NCBI RefSeq assembly: GCF_000966285.1 | Contig: NZ_KQ031391.1 | Span: forward strand, 3,073,208 to 3,137,207 | Source of the DNA: Pseudofrankia sp. DC12 | GTDB taxonomy: Bacteria > Actinomycetota > Actinomycetes > Frankiales > Frankiaceae | DNA length: 64,000 bases | Direction of reading: 5' to 3' | In this document: positions 34,527 through 42,249 of the stretch, piece after piece | How the letters are laid out: every line of letters begins with the position of its first letter | Numbering within the stretch: the stretch's first letter is position 1 | The notes under the pieces: model-generated | Databases searched by the model: none | The model's input: the letters and a program-made list of their open reading frames with translations, nothing else | Told to the model about the DNA's origin: nothing | Position numbers and translations under genes: made by a program

Positions 34527-35438
34527 ATGCCGCTCACCCAATTGGAGTTCGCCGGACTCACCCACCTTGGCTCCGGCAAGGTCCGCGAGCTGTTCGCGGT
34601 CGGCGACGACGCCGTGCTCCTGGTCGCCAGCGACCGGATCTCGGCGTTCGACGTGATCCTTCCGACCGAGATCCCCGACAAGGGCGCGGTGCTCACCGGC
34701 CTGTCGCTGTGGTGGTTCGACCAGCTCGCCGATCTCGTGCCGTCCCATGTCATCAGCTCGAACGTCGACGAGTACCCCGCCGAGCTCCAGCCGTACGCCG
34801 AGCAGCTGCGCGGCCGCTCGATGCTGTGCCACCGCCTCGACATGGCTCTCGTCGAGTGCGTCGCCCGGGGCTACCTGACCGGAAGCGGCCTGAAGGACTA
34901 CGTGCGTACCGGCGCCGTCAGCGGCCACATGCTGCCGGAAGGCCTGGTCGACGGCTCGAAGCTGCCGCGCCCGATCTACACCCCGTCGACGAAGGCGCCG
35001 ATCGGCGAGCACGACGAGAACATCAGCCGCGCCGACGCCGCAACCCGGATCGGCGACGAGCTCGCCGCCGAGCTGGAGAAGCTCACCCTGCAGATCTTCG
35101 GCCGGGCCAGCGACCTGGCCGCCGAGCGCGGGATCCTGCTCGCCGACACGAAGTTCGAGTTCGGCCACGACCCGGCCGGCGTGCTGCGGCTCGGGGACGA
35201 GGTGCTCACCCCCGACTCGTCGCGCTTCTGGCCGGCGGACTCCTGGGCGCCCGGCGGCGCGCAGCCCTCGTACGACAAGCAGTTCATCCGCGACTACCTG
35301 GTCAACACGGGCTGGGACAAGGTCTCCCCCGCGCCGGAGCTGCCGGACGACATCGTCACCTCGACCCGGGACCGCTACGTCGAGGCCTACGAGCGCCTCA
35401 CCGGCATCTCCTTCGCCGACTACCTCGCCACTTCGTAG
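34527..35438 (+). CDS. purC: SAICAR synthetase
   Basis: A 303-residue cytosolic enzyme ligating aspartate to CAIR in purine synthesis. SGKVRELFAVGDDAVLLVASDRISAFDVILPTEIPDKG is the ATP-binding N-lobe. ECVARGYLTGSGLKDY, PIYTPSTKA, ILLADTKFEFGHD and DSSRFWPADSW with SYDKQFIRDYL are signature segments. Length is typical. ATG 34527 is preferred over in-frame upstream codons because of the leaderless promoter. It is separated from purB by the fcl-to-DUF4012 block. Confidence 0.96.
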   Translation: MPLTQLEFAGLTHLGSGKVRELFAVGDDAVLLVASDRISAFDVILPTEIPDKGAVLTGLSLWWFDQLADLVPSHVISSNVDEYPAELQPYAEQLRGRSMLCHRLDMALVECVARGYLTGSGLKDYVRTGAVSGHMLPEGLVDGSKLPRPIYTPSTKAPIGEHDENISRADAATRIGDELAAELEKLTLQIFGRASDLAAERGILLADTKFEFGHDPAGVLRLGDEVLTPDSSRFWPADSWAPGGAQPSYDKQFIRDYLVNTGWDKVSPAPELPDDIVTSTRDRYVEAYERLTGISFADYLATS

Positions 35439-35475
35439 GCCGATCGGCCCACTTCGTAGGGCGATCGGCCCGGAC

Positions 35476-35490
35476 GGGCGCTCAGCGCCC
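35476..35490. repeat. GGGCGC-TCA-GCGCCC palindrome, copy 7
   Basis: It lies 38 bases after purC, embedded in TTCGTAGGGCGATCGGCCC and CTACGA, which extends the pairing. It probably doubles as the purC terminator. Confidence 0.7.
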
Positions 35491-35588
35491 TACGAGATGG
35501 CGGGGGCCTTGAGCGAATCCGACCAAGGTCCCGACCCTGGACGAGGGCCCGCCTCAGCCTTCCGCGTCACCTCGAACCACATCGGGGA

Positions 35589-35639
35589 GGGCGCTCAGCG
35601 CCCGAACCAGGCGGAGCGGCCCGCGGGCGCTCAGCGCCC
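35589..35639. repeat. GGGCGC-TCA-GCGCCC palindromes, copies 8 and 9
   Basis: Copies at 35589-35603 and 35625-35639. The loop of copy 9 contains the stop codon of the minus-strand gene at 35631, and its flank encodes that protein's last residues. Confidence 0.75.
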
Positions 35640-36596
35640 GTTCGGGCCGATCGCCATCGAGTCGGCGGGGGCCTTGGCGGCGTTCGGGTCGAAGACCAGG
35701 ACGGCGCCCTCGGGGATCTCCCCGCTGTCGTACTGGGCGACGACGTCGGCGGGCATCGCCGCCTGGTCACTGCCGCGACGGAAGTCCCGCAGGCTGGTGC
35801 CCTCGCACTGGGTGTCGACGTTCGGCGCCGAGCGGCCGGCCCGCAGGTCGGCGACGTTCACCGTCCGGAAGTCGATGCTGAACCGGGTCCGGCCGGAGGT
35901 GTTCGGCACGGTGGAGTGCATCTGCGCGGCCGAGAAGCCGATGACACTGCCGACCGGGCAGACGACCCGGAGCTGCGGGTCGGCCTGGACTGGCTCGCGC
36001 GGGCCGGGCTGCTTGCGGGTGTCCTTGGCGACGTGCTGCGCGGCCTGCGCCCGGCCGGTCGCGTTGTAGACGTAGTAGTTGAACTCCTCGGACCCGTTGC
36101 TGATCCCGGAGGTCCAGTAGTGCGGGTGGAACGCCATCGACGACTCGGACTCGAAGTCGTAGATCGGCAGCCACCAGTTGATCTGCGCCAGCGGCGCGGA
36201 CCACCAGACATCCCGGTGCAGCGGGAACGCGTAGCCGACGCCGGCCGTGAGATAGCCGTCGGAGGTCGCCCCGCGCAGCCGGGGGACGTCGATGTAGGTC
36301 TCGTCCAGGTCCGAGCCGAGCCCGCGGACCACGTCGGCGATCAGGCCCTTGGTCTTCGGGTGGTGGATGAACTTCGGCTTGAGCGGGCCGAAGATCTCCA
36401 CGAACTTCTCGACGGGCAGCTCGTGCTGGGCCACCACCGGGTCGTACGGCGCGAACGCGTCCTCGATGAGCTCGCGGGCGAAGTCGACCAGCGCCCGGAC
36501 GGCCGGCGACGGGGACGTCACGAACAGGTCGCCGCCGTACAGCCGCTCCCGCCGGCGCTCGTCGGGCATCGTCGAATCGGTGAAGACGGTCGTCAT
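35631..36596 (-). CDS. Fe(II)/2-oxoglutarate-dependent oxygenase-like protein
   Basis: A 321-residue protein resembling PhyH-type or related 2-oxoglutarate oxygenases. FPLHRDVWW supplies an H-x-D iron-ligand pair. SAAQMHSTVPNTSGRTRFSIDFR supplies the distal His and the Arg expected to bind 2-oxoglutarate, in typical spacing for a jelly-roll core. A hydrophobic NWWLPIYDF strand lies between. AAGGA about 6 nt upstream supports ATG 36596. Substrate unknown; modification of a sugar, amino acid or small metabolite is possible. The last residues (MAIGPNGR) and the stop derive from hairpin copy 9, so the original C-terminus may have been replaced. It is monocistronic. Confidence 0.6.
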   Translation of the reverse strand: MTTVFTDSTMPDERRRERLYGGDLFVTSPSPAVRALVDFARELIEDAFAPYDPVVAQHELPVEKFVEIFGPLKPKFIHHPKTKGLIADVVRGLGSDLDETYIDVPRLRGATSDGYLTAGVGYAFPLHRDVWWSAPLAQINWWLPIYDFESESSMAFHPHYWTSGISNGSEEFNYYVYNATGRAQAAQHVAKDTRKQPGPREPVQADPQLRVVCPVGSVIGFSAAQMHSTVPNTSGRTRFSIDFRTVNVADLRAGRSAPNVDTQCEGTSLRDFRRGSDQAAMPADVVAQYDSGEIPEGAVLVFDPNAAKAPADSMAIGPNGR

Positions 36597-37017
36597 CGTT
36601 GTCCTTGGTGGTCGGGCGGTCGGCCGCCACCGGGACGGCACAGCCGACAAGGTTTTCGATCCAGTTCGCGTCGCCGATGAACGGTGAGGAAGCACGGCGG
36701 CGTGGAACAGCCAGAGTCAGGGACGTCCCTCGGCACCATCGCCACGAGTGACGGTGAGAATGCATTCAAGAATGTTGGAGCGCATCGGGTCCTTCTGCAC
36801 GCCTGCCCAGGCGCTCACCACGTCGGCACGGTGACACCTGGCCGGCCCGCCGCCCGGCCACAGATCATGGCCGGTCAGACAGGTCGCGACGATGCTCCCA
36901 TCCGTGCCCTGACCAAGGATGCCCCAGGGTGGGCGGTGGCGCAATAGGTATTGCCTTGACGTTTTGACTACGAGTGTGTCATAGAGCCGACTGCCTCGAT
37001 CGGGAGGGTCGTTCGGC
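36597..37017. other. Intergenic region with a candidate promoter
   Basis: TTGACG (36956-36961), a 17-bp spacer and TCATAG (36979-36984), then GGGAGG (37002-37007), point rightward to the ATG at 37018. The rest of this 420-base stretch shows no family-like frame. Confidence 0.4.
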
Positions 37018-37278
37018 ATGAGCGCATCGTGCGGCCCGGCGCAGTGGACCCGTGACCAGCGGATCTTCCGGGACCGGCCAGCCGGGGAAAGCAGGATTGA
37101 CGATCAGCTAACCGGCCCGGAAGGCCGCGCAGAATCCGCGTCATGGATGTCGCGGTCGACCTTGGTCACGGCCTGGACAATGCGTCCGGCGTCACCCGAG
37201 AAGCTCTCGCCACGAGAGGGTTCGGGAGCCGGTAGGGCCGAGAGGACGTTCGGCGCTAACGAACCCGTTCGCGGCTGA
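37018..37278 (+). CDS. Possible small protein, 86 residues
   Basis: An 86-residue frame that I do not recognise, rich in Arg, Ser, Glu and Pro, with no hydrophobic segment. What favours it is its position: a promoter-like sequence and a well-spaced GGGAGG (10 nt) precede the ATG. Against it, third-position GC looks lower than in neighbours, and it overlaps the convergent HTH gene by 23 bases. Confidence 0.25.
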   Translation: MSASCGPAQWTRDQRIFRDRPAGESRIDDQLTGPEGRAESASWMSRSTLVTAWTMRPASPEKLSPREGSGAGRAERTFGANEPVRG

Positions 37279-37609
37279 GAAGGATGCCAATCCGCTGTCG
37301 GGTCACCCCGAAGAACTGTCCGATGCGCTCATGGGTCCAGCCCTCAGCGACCAGCGCGGCTGCCTCCGCCCGGCGGAAGCGCCCGGCCGCCGAGGACAGC
37401 CGGTCCAGGACGTCGCTGAGGCTCTCGACGATCAGCGGCCGTTCCTCGGCCTCGACGATCACCCGGTAGAGGTCGCCGCCGACGCGGCGGTGCTCGATCT
37501 CATCCGCCCGCTGACGGACCCGCTCCAGCTGCGCGATCGTGTCATCGATGACTGCGACCAGATGACGCAGCTCGGCGATCGTCTCGTCGTCGGCGTCCAC
37601 GATGCCCAT
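37256..37609 (-). CDS. Small protein with coiled coil and helix-turn-helix
   Basis: A 117-residue cytosolic protein. Residues about 5-35 form a heptad-like helix (ETIAELRHLVAVIDDTIAQLERVRQRADEIEHRR). The C-terminus (AAALVAEGWTHERIGQFFGVTRQRIGILLSRERVR) is a helix-turn-helix of the sigma-70 region 4 or Xre kind, with T-x-x-R-I at the turn. It is probably a DNA-binding regulator. A longer frame reaches 37756 but would overlap the upstream gene. It lies just past the sugar cassette and points the same way, so it could regulate or be read through from it. Confidence 0.55.
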   Translation of the reverse strand: MGIVDADDETIAELRHLVAVIDDTIAQLERVRQRADEIEHRRVGGDLYRVIVEAEERPLIVESLSDVLDRLSSAAGRFRRAEAAALVAEGWTHERIGQFFGVTRQRIGILLSRERVR

Positions 37610-37710
37610 TCTGGGGTACCGGCCGGGCCACGGACGCGATTCGTCGATCACGCCGGCGTGCGGCGGGATGACGGGCGGGGCGGGGCCTTCCGCGTCCGTC
37701 GGGTCGCCGG

Positions 37711-38553
37711 TCAGCAGGACCGCTGGAACGCGAGCGCCTTGATGAGCGCGCCCCACTCGTACACGATCGTCTTAGGCCAGTTGTCCCGGCCGGGCGAGAC
37801 GCCGGCGATCTCCAGCTGCCCCTGGTAGCAGCGTTCGACCCGGATCCGGGCCCGAGTCTCCTGCGGCCGGCCGGTGACCACGATCACCTTCTTCCAGCCG
37901 TGCTCGCTGGCTAGCCGCTGCGTCGCCTCAGCCTCGCCGCGGGTCGTCGCCGGACTGGGCACGAAGCAGAACACCTGCGCGCCGGAGATCGTCGGGAGCG
38001 ACTTCTGGCAGAACGTGGGATCCTGCGTCGAGACGGCGACGACCGGCGCATAGCCGTGGCCCGCCAGCCAGAAGGTCGTGTACTTCCGGTCGCCGATCCC
38101 GTCGAACATGACGATCGCGTCCGCCTTCGTCAGCGGGTCCGTCTTCGGGAAGACGAACAGCCGCAGGGTCACGGCAAGCAGACCCACGACCAGGACGAGA
38201 ACCAGCCCGACGACGAGCCAACCGCGTCGCCGCAGCCGGCGGATCCGCCGGAAGGCCCGGGGCCGCTCCACCGCCGGCACGAGCGCCGGCTCCGCGACGC
38301 CGTCCACCACCACCGTGCCGGCCGGCTCCGCGACGCCGTCCACCACCACCGTGCCGGCCGGCTCCGCGACGCCGTCCACCACCACCGCGGGGGCCGGCTC
38401 CGCGGCGTCGTCGTCCACTGCTGGCGCCGGCGGCGCGGCGTCATCCAGCACCACGGAGGCCGGTTCCGCGGCGTCGTCCTGCATCGCGAGGTTCGGCAGC
38501 CTGTCGGACTCGGTCGGCTGGGAGCCTACGGCGGTCATCGCCCCGTCCGTCAT
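37711..38553 (-). CDS. DUF218 (YdcF/SanA-like) membrane protein
   Basis: A 280-residue protein with a disordered Asp/Ala/Glu/Pro/Val-rich N-terminal tail (1-95), one transmembrane helix (about 112-133) and an extracytoplasmic DUF218 domain: KADAIVMFDGIGDRKYTTFWLAGHGYAPVVAVS, then TTRGEAEATQRLASEHGWKKVIVVTGRPQETRARI. The T-R-G-E-A segment corresponds to the conserved YxTRxE/N active loop. SanA/YdcF relatives affect envelope permeability. Four Cys in the outer domain (FCQKS, FCFVP, RCYQG, RSC) suggest disulfides. The tail contains a 12-residue repeat. ATG 38553 overlaps the NUDIX stop by 4 bases, the last gene of a five-gene run. Confidence 0.75.
   Translation of the reverse strand: MTDGAMTAVGSQPTESDRLPNLAMQDDAAEPASVVLDDAAPPAPAVDDDAAEPAPAVVVDGVAEPAGTVVVDGVAEPAGTVVVDGVAEPALVPAVERPRAFRRIRRLRRRGWLVVGLVLVLVVGLLAVTLRLFVFPKTDPLTKADAIVMFDGIGDRKYTTFWLAGHGYAPVVAVSTQDPTFCQKSLPTISGAQVFCFVPSPATTRGEAEATQRLASEHGWKKVIVVTGRPQETRARIRVERCYQGQLEIAGVSPGRDNWPKTIVYEWGALIKALAFQRSC
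38277..38400 (-). repeat. 36-bp in-frame repeat in the DUF218 gene
   Basis: Three near-identical 36-bp units (about 38289-38396) encode DGVAEPAGTVVV, and a fourth diverged unit adjoins. They add 12 residues each to the cytoplasmic tail. Near-perfect DNA identity points to recent slippage. Confidence 0.8.
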
Positions 38554-39044
38554 CGCAGCACCGGCGGGCCACCCGCGAGGTAATCGTTGATCCGCTGCCG
38601 GCCGCTCTCGTGGAAGTCGAGGGCGTCGAGATCCTCGAACGCGACGAACGCGACGTCGAGCGACTCCTCGCTGGCCCGCAGCTCGCCGCCGACGATCGTG
38701 CAGGCGCAGCAGATGGTGAACTCCTGGCGGCGCTCACCATCCGCGTAAACCATCACATGGCTCGGATTCGAGTAGACGCCGACGATCCGGTCGACCCTGA
38801 CGTCGAGACCGGTCTCCTCGTGGATCTCGCGGACCACGCAGTCCTCGAACCACTCGCCGATCTGCATCCCGCCGCCGGGGATGCCCCACTTGCCGTTGTC
38901 ACGGCGGCGTTCGAGCAGGAAACGCCCCTGGTCGTCGACGACGATCGCGCTGCCGCCGACGACCAGGGAGTTGGCTAGCTTCGCCTCAGGCGCTCCGGCT
39001 GCGGCCGCGTCCCGATGTTGCTGGGAGTACTCCCTCCATACCAC
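38550..39044 (-). CDS. NUDIX hydrolase
   Basis: A 164-residue pyrophosphohydrolase. The NUDIX box G-x5-E-x7-REUxEExGU is complete: GGMQIGEWFEDCVVREIHEETGLD. The preceding strand SAIVVDDQGRFLLERRRDNGKWGIPGG is typical of ADP-sugar or nucleoside-diphosphate hydrolases. In this cassette it may hydrolyse a nucleotide sugar or clear a wrong CDP-sugar, which is inference. GTG 39044 has only a weak ribosome site. It overlaps the DUF218 start by 4 bases and follows the methyltransferase by 56 bases. Confidence 0.85.
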   Translation of the reverse strand: MVWREYSQQHRDAAAAGAPEAKLANSLVVGGSAIVVDDQGRFLLERRRDNGKWGIPGGGMQIGEWFEDCVVREIHEETGLDVRVDRIVGVYSNPSHVMVYADGERRQEFTICCACTIVGGELRASEESLDVAFVAFEDLDALDFHESGRQRINDYLAGGPPVLR

Positions 39045-39100
39045 CGGGATCGCGGCCTTTCCGTCTACCTGGACGACTCGACCCTTACGTTACAGGAGGG

Positions 39101-40288
39101 TCAGACTTCCTTCAGCTCCGTGGTGACGCCGAGCTTCTTCAGCTCGTCCCCGATCTCGGCCAGATAGATCGGGTTCATGACGATCACGAGCTCGGGCTTG
39201 TCCTCGACGAGCTGCTCGGGCCCGACGATCAGGTGCCCGCTGCCAGCCATGTATTTCCCGTGCTTGTACGGGTTGATGTCCACGGCGTAGTCGACCAGCT
39301 TGCTCGCCTCGCCTAGGCCGGCGAAGAACGACACGCCCTTGGAGCCGGAGCCCCAGATCGCGACGCGCCCACCCCGAGCTCGGACCGCGCGGATCTCGAC
39401 GGCCCAGTTGTCCAGGCTGGAGTTGACCTTCTGCTCGAACGGCGCGAGCGACGCGGCAAGCCGCTCGATGTCGTCCTCGATCGCCAGCGGCTCGCCGGGG
39501 GCCGGCACGGTCGACGGCTTGGCCTCGATCACCAGGTACTGGTCGTCGTACTCGCGCGTGACCTCAAGCACCTCGAAGCCGGTCGCGCGGAACAGCCGAG
39601 CCAGCGAGCCGGCCGAGAAGTACGTGCAGTGCTCGTAGTAGACATCCCAGTACGCGGCGTCCTCAAGGATGCGCAGCACGTCCGGCAGCTCGAACAGCAC
39701 GATCGTGTCCGGCTGGTCACCGATGGCCGCACGGACGTTGCGCATGAACTCGCCCACCGGCGAGATGTGCTCAAGCGTGTGCCGGCAGACGACCGCGTCG
39801 GCCTTCAGGTGGTTGTAGCTCGGGCCGTAGTAGTCGGCGATCCAGGTCAGCTTGCCCTCAAGCTCGGGGGCGATCCGCTCGGGGCGCACGCCCGGGTCGA
39901 TGCCGATCCCGGCGCCCGCGCCCTGCTCGATCATGTTGACCAGGAACTCGCCCTTGCCACAGCCGATCTCCAGGACCGACTTCCCGTGCAGGTCGTACTT
40001 GTCGACCCACCGCTTCGCCAGGTCACGGGCGAACTCACGGAACAGCGGCGAGAAGGCCTGGGTCTCCTCGTACTTCTCCGAGTAGGCGGCCATATGGCCG
40101 TCGTAGTCGGCGTTGAAGACGAAGGCGCAGTCGTCGCAGAACGAGATCCGCAGGTCGCCCTTGGGGAAGGCGAGAGCCTCGGCCTCGGAGTCCATCAGCA
40201 GGCAGCTGTGCGAGGCGACCTGGTCCTTGGCGTAGAACGGGGTCAGGTTGGCCCCGTCGCACGCCGGGCAGCGGTCGATGCTCGTCAT
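39101..40288 (-). CDS. SAM-dependent sugar C-methyltransferase (TylCIII/NovU type)
   Basis: A 395-residue enzyme with the three-part layout of NDP-sugar C-methyltransferases. It has an N-terminal zinc domain (C7, C10, C51, C54), a central Rossmann SAM domain (SVLEIGCGKGEFL, then HTLEHISP), and a C-terminal domain with a second nucleotide-like fold (GGRVAIWGSGSKGVSFFAGL). Characterised relatives add a methyl to C3 of 4-keto-6-deoxy NDP-sugars. The neighbouring cytidylyltransferase and epimerase suggest a CDP-linked branched sugar. ATG 40288 is chosen because it starts the zinc domain; GAGG lies upstream. Confidence 0.85.
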   Translation of the reverse strand: MTSIDRCPACDGANLTPFYAKDQVASHSCLLMDSEAEALAFPKGDLRISFCDDCAFVFNADYDGHMAAYSEKYEETQAFSPLFREFARDLAKRWVDKYDLHGKSVLEIGCGKGEFLVNMIEQGAGAGIGIDPGVRPERIAPELEGKLTWIADYYGPSYNHLKADAVVCRHTLEHISPVGEFMRNVRAAIGDQPDTIVLFELPDVLRILEDAAYWDVYYEHCTYFSAGSLARLFRATGFEVLEVTREYDDQYLVIEAKPSTVPAPGEPLAIEDDIERLAASLAPFEQKVNSSLDNWAVEIRAVRARGGRVAIWGSGSKGVSFFAGLGEASKLVDYAVDINPYKHGKYMAGSGHLIVGPEQLVEDKPELVIVMNPIYLAEIGDELKKLGVTTELKEV

Positions 40289-40424
40289 GGCACGATCCTC
40301 GGGCTCGGGACAGGGCGGCTGAACTTTCCGCCCCGCCGCAGGTACTCGTCCTGTTGCTTCATGATCTCGTCGACGTGGTTCCAGGCAGGCCTGACGGTCC
40401 GGCGGGACCGACAACCAAGATCGC

Positions 40425-41465
40425 TCACGCCGACGTCTCAGGAGCCGTGAACTTCAGCGACGTGTCGATCGTCCCCGCGTCGATCAGCTCCTGGATGCGC
40501 CGGATCCGCTGGAAGCGGGCGCCCTCCAGGTCGGCCTTGGAGAGGGCCTCCTGGACGAAGGTCGAGTACAGCTCCTCGACGCCCTTGCGGACCGTCCAGA
40601 CCGGCTGGAACGCCGGGAAGGTGTCGGCGAACCGGTCGCAGTCGACCCGGTAGTTCCGCTTGTCCGGGCCGGCGCTGTCGCTGAACGAGATCTTGCTGTT
40701 CGGCACGATCTCCTCGACGATCTCGGCGACCTCGCGGATGCGGTAGTTCTCGGTGGTACGACCGACGTTGTAGGCCTCGAGGTGGATCTTCTCCGCTGGG
40801 GCCTCGCAGACGGCGAGCATGGCGCGGGCGATGTCCTCGATGTGCACGAGCGGCCGCCACGGGGTGCCGTCGCTCTTCATCCGCACCTCGCCGGTGGTCA
40901 GCGCGTAGCCGGTGAGGTTGTTGACGACCAGGTCGCCGCGCAGCCGGGGCGAGACGCCGTAGGCGGTCGCGTTACGCAGGAACACCGGGTGGAAGTCGTC
41001 GCCGGCCAGCTCGGTGAGGCCCTGCTCGGCCATCACCTTCGACTCGCCGTACGGCGTCACCGGCAGGAACTCGGCCGACTCGTCGATCGGGGCGTCGCCG
41101 TGCGCGCCGTAGAGGCTGCAGGACGAGGAGAAGACGAACCGGCCGACGCCGGCCTCCTTCGCCGCCCGGCCGACACTGACGGTGCCATGCGCGTTGATGT
41201 CGTAGGTCGTCTGGGGGTTCAGGTCGCCGAGCGGGTCGTTGGACAGGGCCGCGAGGTGGACGACCGCGTCGAAGCCCTCGAAGTGCTCCGGCTTCGCGTC
41301 CCGGATGTCGGCCCGGACCGCGGGCACCGCCTCCGGCTCGTTCCCGAGCGTGCAGTCGGCGAACAGGCCGCTGTCCAGACCGGCGACCTCGTGGCCGGCG
41401 GCGCGGAACAGGGGAATCAGCCGCGTGCCGATGTAGCCGTCATGACCGGTGACGAGAATGCGCAT
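40425..41465 (-). CDS. NAD-dependent epimerase/dehydratase in the CDP-sugar cassette
   Basis: A 346-residue extended SDR acting on a nucleotide sugar. RILVTGHDGYIGTRL is the NAD loop, VVHLAALSND and FVFSSSCSLYG the core strands, and TPYGESKVMAEQ contains catalytic YxxxK. RNATAYGVSPRLRGDLVVNNLT and PWRPLVHIEDIARAM are typical of this subgroup. It may catalyse the dehydration, epimerisation or 4-keto reduction step; sequence alone does not decide. ATG 41465 lies 4 bases after the rfbF stop, so the genes form one operon. Confidence 0.85.
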   Translation of the reverse strand: MRILVTGHDGYIGTRLIPLFRAAGHEVAGLDSGLFADCTLGNEPEAVPAVRADIRDAKPEHFEGFDAVVHLAALSNDPLGDLNPQTTYDINAHGTVSVGRAAKEAGVGRFVFSSSCSLYGAHGDAPIDESAEFLPVTPYGESKVMAEQGLTELAGDDFHPVFLRNATAYGVSPRLRGDLVVNNLTGYALTTGEVRMKSDGTPWRPLVHIEDIARAMLAVCEAPAEKIHLEAYNVGRTTENYRIREVAEIVEEIVPNSKISFSDSAGPDKRNYRVDCDRFADTFPAFQPVWTVRKGVEELYSTFVQEALSKADLEGARFQRIRRIQELIDAGTIDTSLKFTAPETSA

Positions 41466-41469
41466 CTCG

Positions 41470-42249
41470 TTAGTCCCAGACCTTCCATGGAGCGCTGCCG
41501 GAGTCCCAGAGCGACTGGAGCAGCTTTCGATCACGAATGGTGTCCATGCACTGCCAGAAGCCGCTGTGCTTGTACGCCATGAGCTGGCCGTCCTTGGCCA
41601 GCTCCTCCAACGGCTCCTTCTCGAACTGCGTCGAGTCGCCCTCGATGTAGTCGAAGATCTCAGGCTCGAGCACGAAGAATGCGCCGTTGATCCAGCCCTC
41701 ACCGGTCTGCGGCTTCTCCGAGAACTCGGTGATCCGGTCGCCGTCCATCTCGATGTGGCCGAACCGGGCCGGCGGGCGCACCGCGGTGAGGGTGGCGAGC
41801 TTCCCGTGTGACTTGTGGTAAGCGAGCAGGGCGTCCAGGTCGACGTCCGCGACACCGTCACCCCAGGTGAGCATGAACGTGCCCTCGGTGCCGATCCATG
41901 GCTGAAGCCGCTTGATCCGGCCACCGGTGTTGGTCTCCAGGCCGGTCTCGACGAGGCTGACGTTCCAGTCCTCGCGCTCGGTCTCCGGCTCGTGCCACTG
42001 CACCTTGCCGTCCCGCAACGAGACCGACACGTTCGCGGCCAAGGACGCGTAGTCCACCAGCCACCGCTTGATGTACTCGCCCCGGTAACCGAGCGCGACG
42101 GTGAAGTCGGTCAGGTGGAAGTGGGCGTAGTACTTCATGATATGCCACATGATCGGCTGGTTACCGACCTCAACCATCGGCTTGGGCCTAGTGGCGGTCT
42201 CCTCCGCGAGCCGAGTACCGAGCCCGCCCGCGAGGATACCAATCTTCAT
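41470..42249 (-). CDS. rfbF: Glucose-1-phosphate cytidylyltransferase
   Basis: A 259-residue enzyme making CDP-glucose from CTP and glucose 1-phosphate, entry to CDP-3,6-dideoxy and branched sugars. GILAGGLGTRLAEETATRPKPMVEVG is the nucleotide loop with conserved Lys. PIMWHIMKYYAHF, GYRGEYIKRWLVDY, LTWGDGVADVD, RFGHIEMDGDRITEFSEKPQ, WINGAFFVLEPE and SGFWQCMDTIRDRKLL follow the RfbF order. Length is typical. GAGGGAAGC directly precedes ATG 42249. It is the first gene of a minus-strand run. The usual next enzyme, CDP-glucose 4,6-dehydratase RfbG, is not recognisable in the window. Confidence 0.94.
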   Translation of the reverse strand: MKIGILAGGLGTRLAEETATRPKPMVEVGNQPIMWHIMKYYAHFHLTDFTVALGYRGEYIKRWLVDYASLAANVSVSLRDGKVQWHEPETEREDWNVSLVETGLETNTGGRIKRLQPWIGTEGTFMLTWGDGVADVDLDALLAYHKSHGKLATLTAVRPPARFGHIEMDGDRITEFSEKPQTGEGWINGAFFVLEPEIFDYIEGDSTQFEKEPLEELAKDGQLMAYKHSGFWQCMDTIRDRKLLQSLWDSGSAPWKVWD

